Source: Paenibacillus durus ATCC 35681 (GTDB lineage Bacteria > Bacillota > Bacilli > Paenibacillales > Paenibacillaceae). Taken from it: DNA of 64,000 bases. The translations under genes and the position numbers were made by a program. The notes beneath the pieces are model-generated. The model was not told the origin of the DNA. It saw nothing but the letters and a program-made list of their open reading frames with translations, and did not search any database. Of the stretch, positions 62,707 through 64,000 are shown in pieces; positions within the stretch are counted from its first letter, which is position 1, and each line of letters begins with the position of its first letter. The stretch spans positions 4,650,001-4,714,000 of the forward strand of contig NZ_CP011114.1 in NCBI RefSeq assembly GCF_000993825.1, read 5' to 3'.

Positions 62707-63999
62707 TTACTTCAGCGTAAGCGAGCTTCCGTTACTAAAATCGACCTTCCAGACCGGAGTCAGCTCGAGCTTATCTCCTTTGACTACCGGCAGATAGACC
62801 GGGTACAGGTCGCGAATCGCCGAAGATTGGCTGATCTCCGCAAGCTGCCTCCGCAGAGCGTCCCCGCCGGGAAGCTCCACGATCTTTTTCGAACCTTTAT
62901 CATCCTCACCGTACATCAATGACCGTTCGTAGGTCGTGACCGTCCCCTGCTGCAGCCGCAAATCGATAAGCCCGTAATGCAGCTTCGGCTGATCCAGAAC
63001 CGGGTACGCCCCGTATGGATAGGAGCCGTAGTACTGCTGGAAGGAAACAAGCCGCTCCTGATTGCTTTCCACCGCTGCCTTCAGCTTGTACGTCCCGTTC
63101 CACCCTCCATGCTGATTGACAAAATCAACCGCCTCCAGCACATCCTTGGCATCGGTGCTCTCCCCCGCCGGCAGCGCCGCAGGGTCGCTGTAGCTCATCC
63201 AATGATGTTCCTGATCCACTTGGAGGCTGCGCTTGCTGTCCGTATAGATTTCCGAGCCGTCCTTTTCCCGAATATACCGGGTGCTCCCGCTATCGAAGAA
63301 CAGGCTGCTCTGCATTTGCTCTACCGTATATAGCTTGGAGGGTAGCTCAGCCGCCACGAGCGACAGATTGCTATCCGGAACATAATAACTGCCGTCTGAC
63401 GTTGTGTAAGGCGTCCATGATTTACCGAAATCCACATGCTGCTGTACATCCTGCATGGTAAGATCGGCTTTGGCCGCTTCATACACGATGTCACCCCTTG
63501 TGCTGAAAAAAACGGCATGTGCCTTCGAATCGTTCTTCCCACTGTATATCCAGATCCGGTCGACGCTCTCCCCGGCGAACAGAGAATCCGGAGAGAGCTG
63601 CATCACTCGCTGGAGCAACGCTACGGGAATACCCGAACGGAATGACAGCTCGATTCCGGGATTCTCACTGCGGATCTTGTCCCAGTTGAAGCTCTGAACG
63701 GAGCGGCGCTGGAAGCTCTCGAAGCTTCGTCCCTTCAGCCGGGTGAGGATTAGATTGTAAAAGGTGGAGCTTGGGTAAAACAGCGTATGTTTGTTATCTC
63801 CCAGATGAATGATCATTTTATCAGGAAATAGCAAATTCTCAACTTTTTCCTCAGGCCCCATATTGTCAGTCTTCACATATAAGTTCTCCGAGAAGACCGC
63901 GGAATCGCTGCCAGGCAGACGATAGATCAAATAATAACTCTCCACCAGGCTGCTCAGGACGAGCAGCGCCAGAATCCAGGACTTGATCCGTTCCTTCAC
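62707..63999 (-). CDS. yycH: Two-component system activity regulator YycH
   Basis: At least 430 residues. N-terminal membrane helix (S-W-I-L-A-L-L-V-L-S-S-L) and a long extracytoplasmic part with two YycH domains. The frame is open to the window edge; GTG at 63999 is a possible start, but an upstream start outside the window cannot be excluded. walR and walK should lie to the right. Confidence 0.92.
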   Translation of the reverse strand: MKERIKSWILALLVLSSLVESYYLIYRLPGSDSAVFSENLYVKTDNMGPEEKVENLLFPDKMIIHLGDNKHTLFYPSSTFYNLILTRLKGRSFESFQRRSVQSFNWDKIRSENPGIELSFRSGIPVALLQRVMQLSPDSLFAGESVDRIWIYSGKNDSKAHAVFFSTRGDIVYEAAKADLTMQDVQQHVDFGKSWTPYTTSDGSYYVPDSNLSLVAAELPSKLYTVEQMQSSLFFDSGSTRYIREKDGSEIYTDSKRSLQVDQEHHWMSYSDPAALPAGESTDAKDVLEAVDFVNQHGGWNGTYKLKAAVESNQERLVSFQQYYGSYPYGAYPVLDQPKLHYGLIDLRLQQGTVTTYERSLMYGEDDKGSKKIVELPGGDALRRQLAEISQSSAIRDLYPVYLPVVKGDKLELTPVWKVDFSNGSSLTLK

Positions 64000-64000
64000 G

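Noticed and set aside
1..64000. CRISPR arrays, tRNA and rRNA genes
   Set aside because: No regularly spaced short repeats and no tRNA cloverleaf or rRNA sequence noticed by reading.

Overview
The window looks like a Bacillota chromosome, most probably Paenibacillus or a close relative, near the replication origin. The right end carries yycH-yycI-walJ(yycJ)-htrC(yyxA), the distal part of the walRK operon, followed by a cold-shock gene, a ydjO-like gene, cydABCD, a CxxH/CxxC small protein and rlmH. The genus is inferred from gene content and protein style; no rRNA or tRNA was found to confirm it.

Layout. 1-13.8 kb: end of an SDR gene, mqo, a two-component system divergent from a flavinylation operon (FMN-binding lipoprotein-like protein, ApbE, RnfD-like membrane protein), DUF2785 and MazG-like genes, an SDR/TetR pair sharing operators, helD, a candidate small RNA, and a truncated AraC regulator. 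13.8-49.2 kb: a long accessory region ending exactly at the 3' end of rlmH. 49.2-64 kb: the conserved chromosomal block listed above.

The main observation is in the accessory region. The last codons of rlmH (E-P-Y-H-K-stop) contain the core TACTTATGATACGGTTC. Variants of this core recur at about 13.82, 21.11, 26.37, 29.69, 31.34, 34.67 and 37.92 kb, all in the same orientation, and most lie in the loop of an inverted repeat (for example CTTGCCGTTAC ... GTAACGGCAAG). The 21.11 kb copy even includes 13 codons of an rlmH 3' end. This is how SCC elements of staphylococci use the 3' end of rlmH, so I read the region as a stack of SCC-like segments, 1.6 to 11 kb each. The segments hold: an aminoglycoside-kinase pseudogene, SecA2 and an ABC/LytTR cassette; a glycine-riboswitch-controlled permease and a GGDEF protein next to a recombinase remnant; a two-component system; a flavin reductase with its regulator; a collagen-like protein and an LRR protein; an Mrr-type nuclease; and finally an 11-kb defence segment with a DRT1 reverse transcriptase-nitrilase and a type I restriction-modification system. 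No intact recombinase is present.

The same region contains many broken genes (AraC, APH, serine hydrolase, alpha/beta hydrolase, DUF2075, an XRE regulator, a DUF5655-like start, a small HTH gene with an internal stop), two pairs of long direct repeats, and two nearly identical TPR-protein/XRE-regulator divergent pairs. These fit repeated insertion, recombination and decay.
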